This document shows positions 6,707 to 7,335 of a DNA stretch of 7,335 nt, in pieces. A model generated the notes under the pieces. That model did no database searches. It was not told where the DNA came from and saw only the letters and a program-made list of their open reading frames with translations. Position 1 is the stretch's first letter, and each line of letters starts with the position of its first letter. Position numbers and translations under genes: made by a program. The DNA is from Legionella longbeachae (lineage in GTDB: Bacteria; Pseudomonadota; Gammaproteobacteria; Legionellales; Legionellaceae), in contig JACPOX010000152.1 of NCBI GenBank assembly GCA_016191305.1, forward strand, positions 5,616 to 12,950, in the 5' to 3' direction.

Positions 6707-7335
6707 ATGTTGCGATTAATCCATATGTCTATTACTAAAAAATTATTTATTATCATGGCTATTATGGCGGTATTAATCACAACTGAATTAGTTGCGTTGA
6801 GCTTTACTATTAAAATACTCTCAGCAGTTCGTGCCTATGTAGGTGGGGAAGGTTTATGGTCGAAAGCACAAAAAAATGGTATTCATTATTTAATAAAATA
6901 TGCCTACACACATAATGAAAAGGATTATCAACGTTATCTTGATTTTATGAAAATTCCTTTGAGTGATCATCAAGCTCGTTTAGCATTAAGCAAAGAACCA
7001 ATTGATTATAACAATGCTCGATTAGGTTTTTTGGGTGGTGATATTCATAAAGACGATATTGATGGGATTATTTGGCTATTTTATAGATTTAACCACATTT
7101 ATTATATCAATAAAGCGATTAAGATTTGGGCGCAAGGCGATGAATTGATAAGTGAGCTTATGCAGCAAGGAAATAAATTACATCAATCAATATTAATAGA
7201 TCATGCAACATCCATTGATATTACAAAACAATTAGCGAATATTGAAAGATTAAATGATGAATTAACGCAAGTTGAGAATGATTTTTCATATACTCTTGGC
7301 CAAGCCTCAAGATGGCTAGAGAATATAATTTTTAA
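6707..7335 (+). CDS. Membrane sensor protein, N-terminal part (probable histidine kinase or GGDEF/EAL protein)
   Basis: An open frame of 209 codons runs from ATG 6707 to the right edge without a stop. A short basic N-terminus (MLRLIHMSITKK) is followed by one membrane helix at about residues 13-35. After it comes a mainly helical, probably periplasmic region containing VRAYVGGEGLWSKAQ (41-55) and near its end FSYTLGQASRWLE, which in related proteins comes just before a second membrane helix and HAMP domain. I recall this sensing region from Legionella and other proteobacterial sensor kinases and cyclic-di-GMP GGDEF/EAL proteins; the output domain lies outside the window, so the type cannot be decided. 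ATG at 6725 (Met7) is an alternative start, and neither has a clear Shine-Dalgarno. The receiver gene just upstream favours a signalling pair. Confidence 0.75.
   Translation, partial: MLRLIHMSITKKLFIIMAIMAVLITTELVALSFTIKILSAVRAYVGGEGLWSKAQKNGIHYLIKYAYTHNEKDYQRYLDFMKIPLSDHQARLALSKEPIDYNNARLGFLGGDIHKDDIDGIIWLFYRFNHIYYINKAIKIWAQGDELISELMQQGNKLHQSILIDHATSIDITKQLANIERLNDELTQVENDFSYTLGQASRWLENIIF

Noticed and set aside
1..7335. Mobile element, CRISPR array, tRNA or toxin-antitoxin pair
   Set aside because: No terminal inverted repeats, regularly spaced direct repeats, tRNA-like folds or small gene pairs were seen; composition appears even across the window.

Overview
The window looks like a chromosomal segment of a Legionella species. 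The DNA is AT-rich and gammaproteobacterial in style. The leftmost gene closely resembles, from memory, the Legionella zinc metalloprotease ProA/Msp, including its signal peptide, propeptide and HExxH zinc site. The biosynthetic genes beside it also read as Legionella-like orthologues. These are assignments by recognition; no database search was run.

Layout: (1) Positions 1-1253, minus strand, hold the first 417 codons of a secreted M4 metalloprotease (proA), cut by the window edge. (2) A divergent intergenic region of about 390 bases (1254-1639) contains the proA ribosome binding site, a small palindrome, weak promoter-like hexamers, a Shine-Dalgarno-like purine run without a well-placed start codon, and a possible 25-codon leader ORF ending 4 bases before aroQ. 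(3) Positions 1640-6077, plus strand, hold a tightly packed housekeeping run: aroQ (type II 3-dehydroquinase), accB and accC (biotin carrier and biotin carboxylase of acetyl-CoA carboxylase), prmA (ribosomal protein L11 methyltransferase) and purH. The first four genes look intact with their key residues present, and spacing (14-base overlap, then 10- and 4-base gaps) suggests one transcript. (4) Positions 6219-7335, plus strand, hold a stand-alone CheY-like receiver protein and then the first 209 codons of a membrane sensor protein, cut by the right edge. They probably form a signalling pair transcribed from an extended -10 promoter just after purH.

The most notable point is that purH is broken. 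Codon 114 (NLYPFE) is followed almost directly by sequence that normally lies about 110-120 codons further on (ENPHQQA), and the two parts are in different frames. The lost part includes the second half of the IMP cyclohydrolase domain. The downstream AICAR transformylase frame is otherwise clean, so this is either a recent inactivating deletion, predicting loss of the last two steps of de novo purine synthesis unless another copy exists, or a sequence or assembly error.

I found no mobile element, CRISPR array, tRNA or rRNA. I see no clear sign of a wholly new system; the less explained items are the receiver/sensor pair and the proA-aroQ intergenic region.
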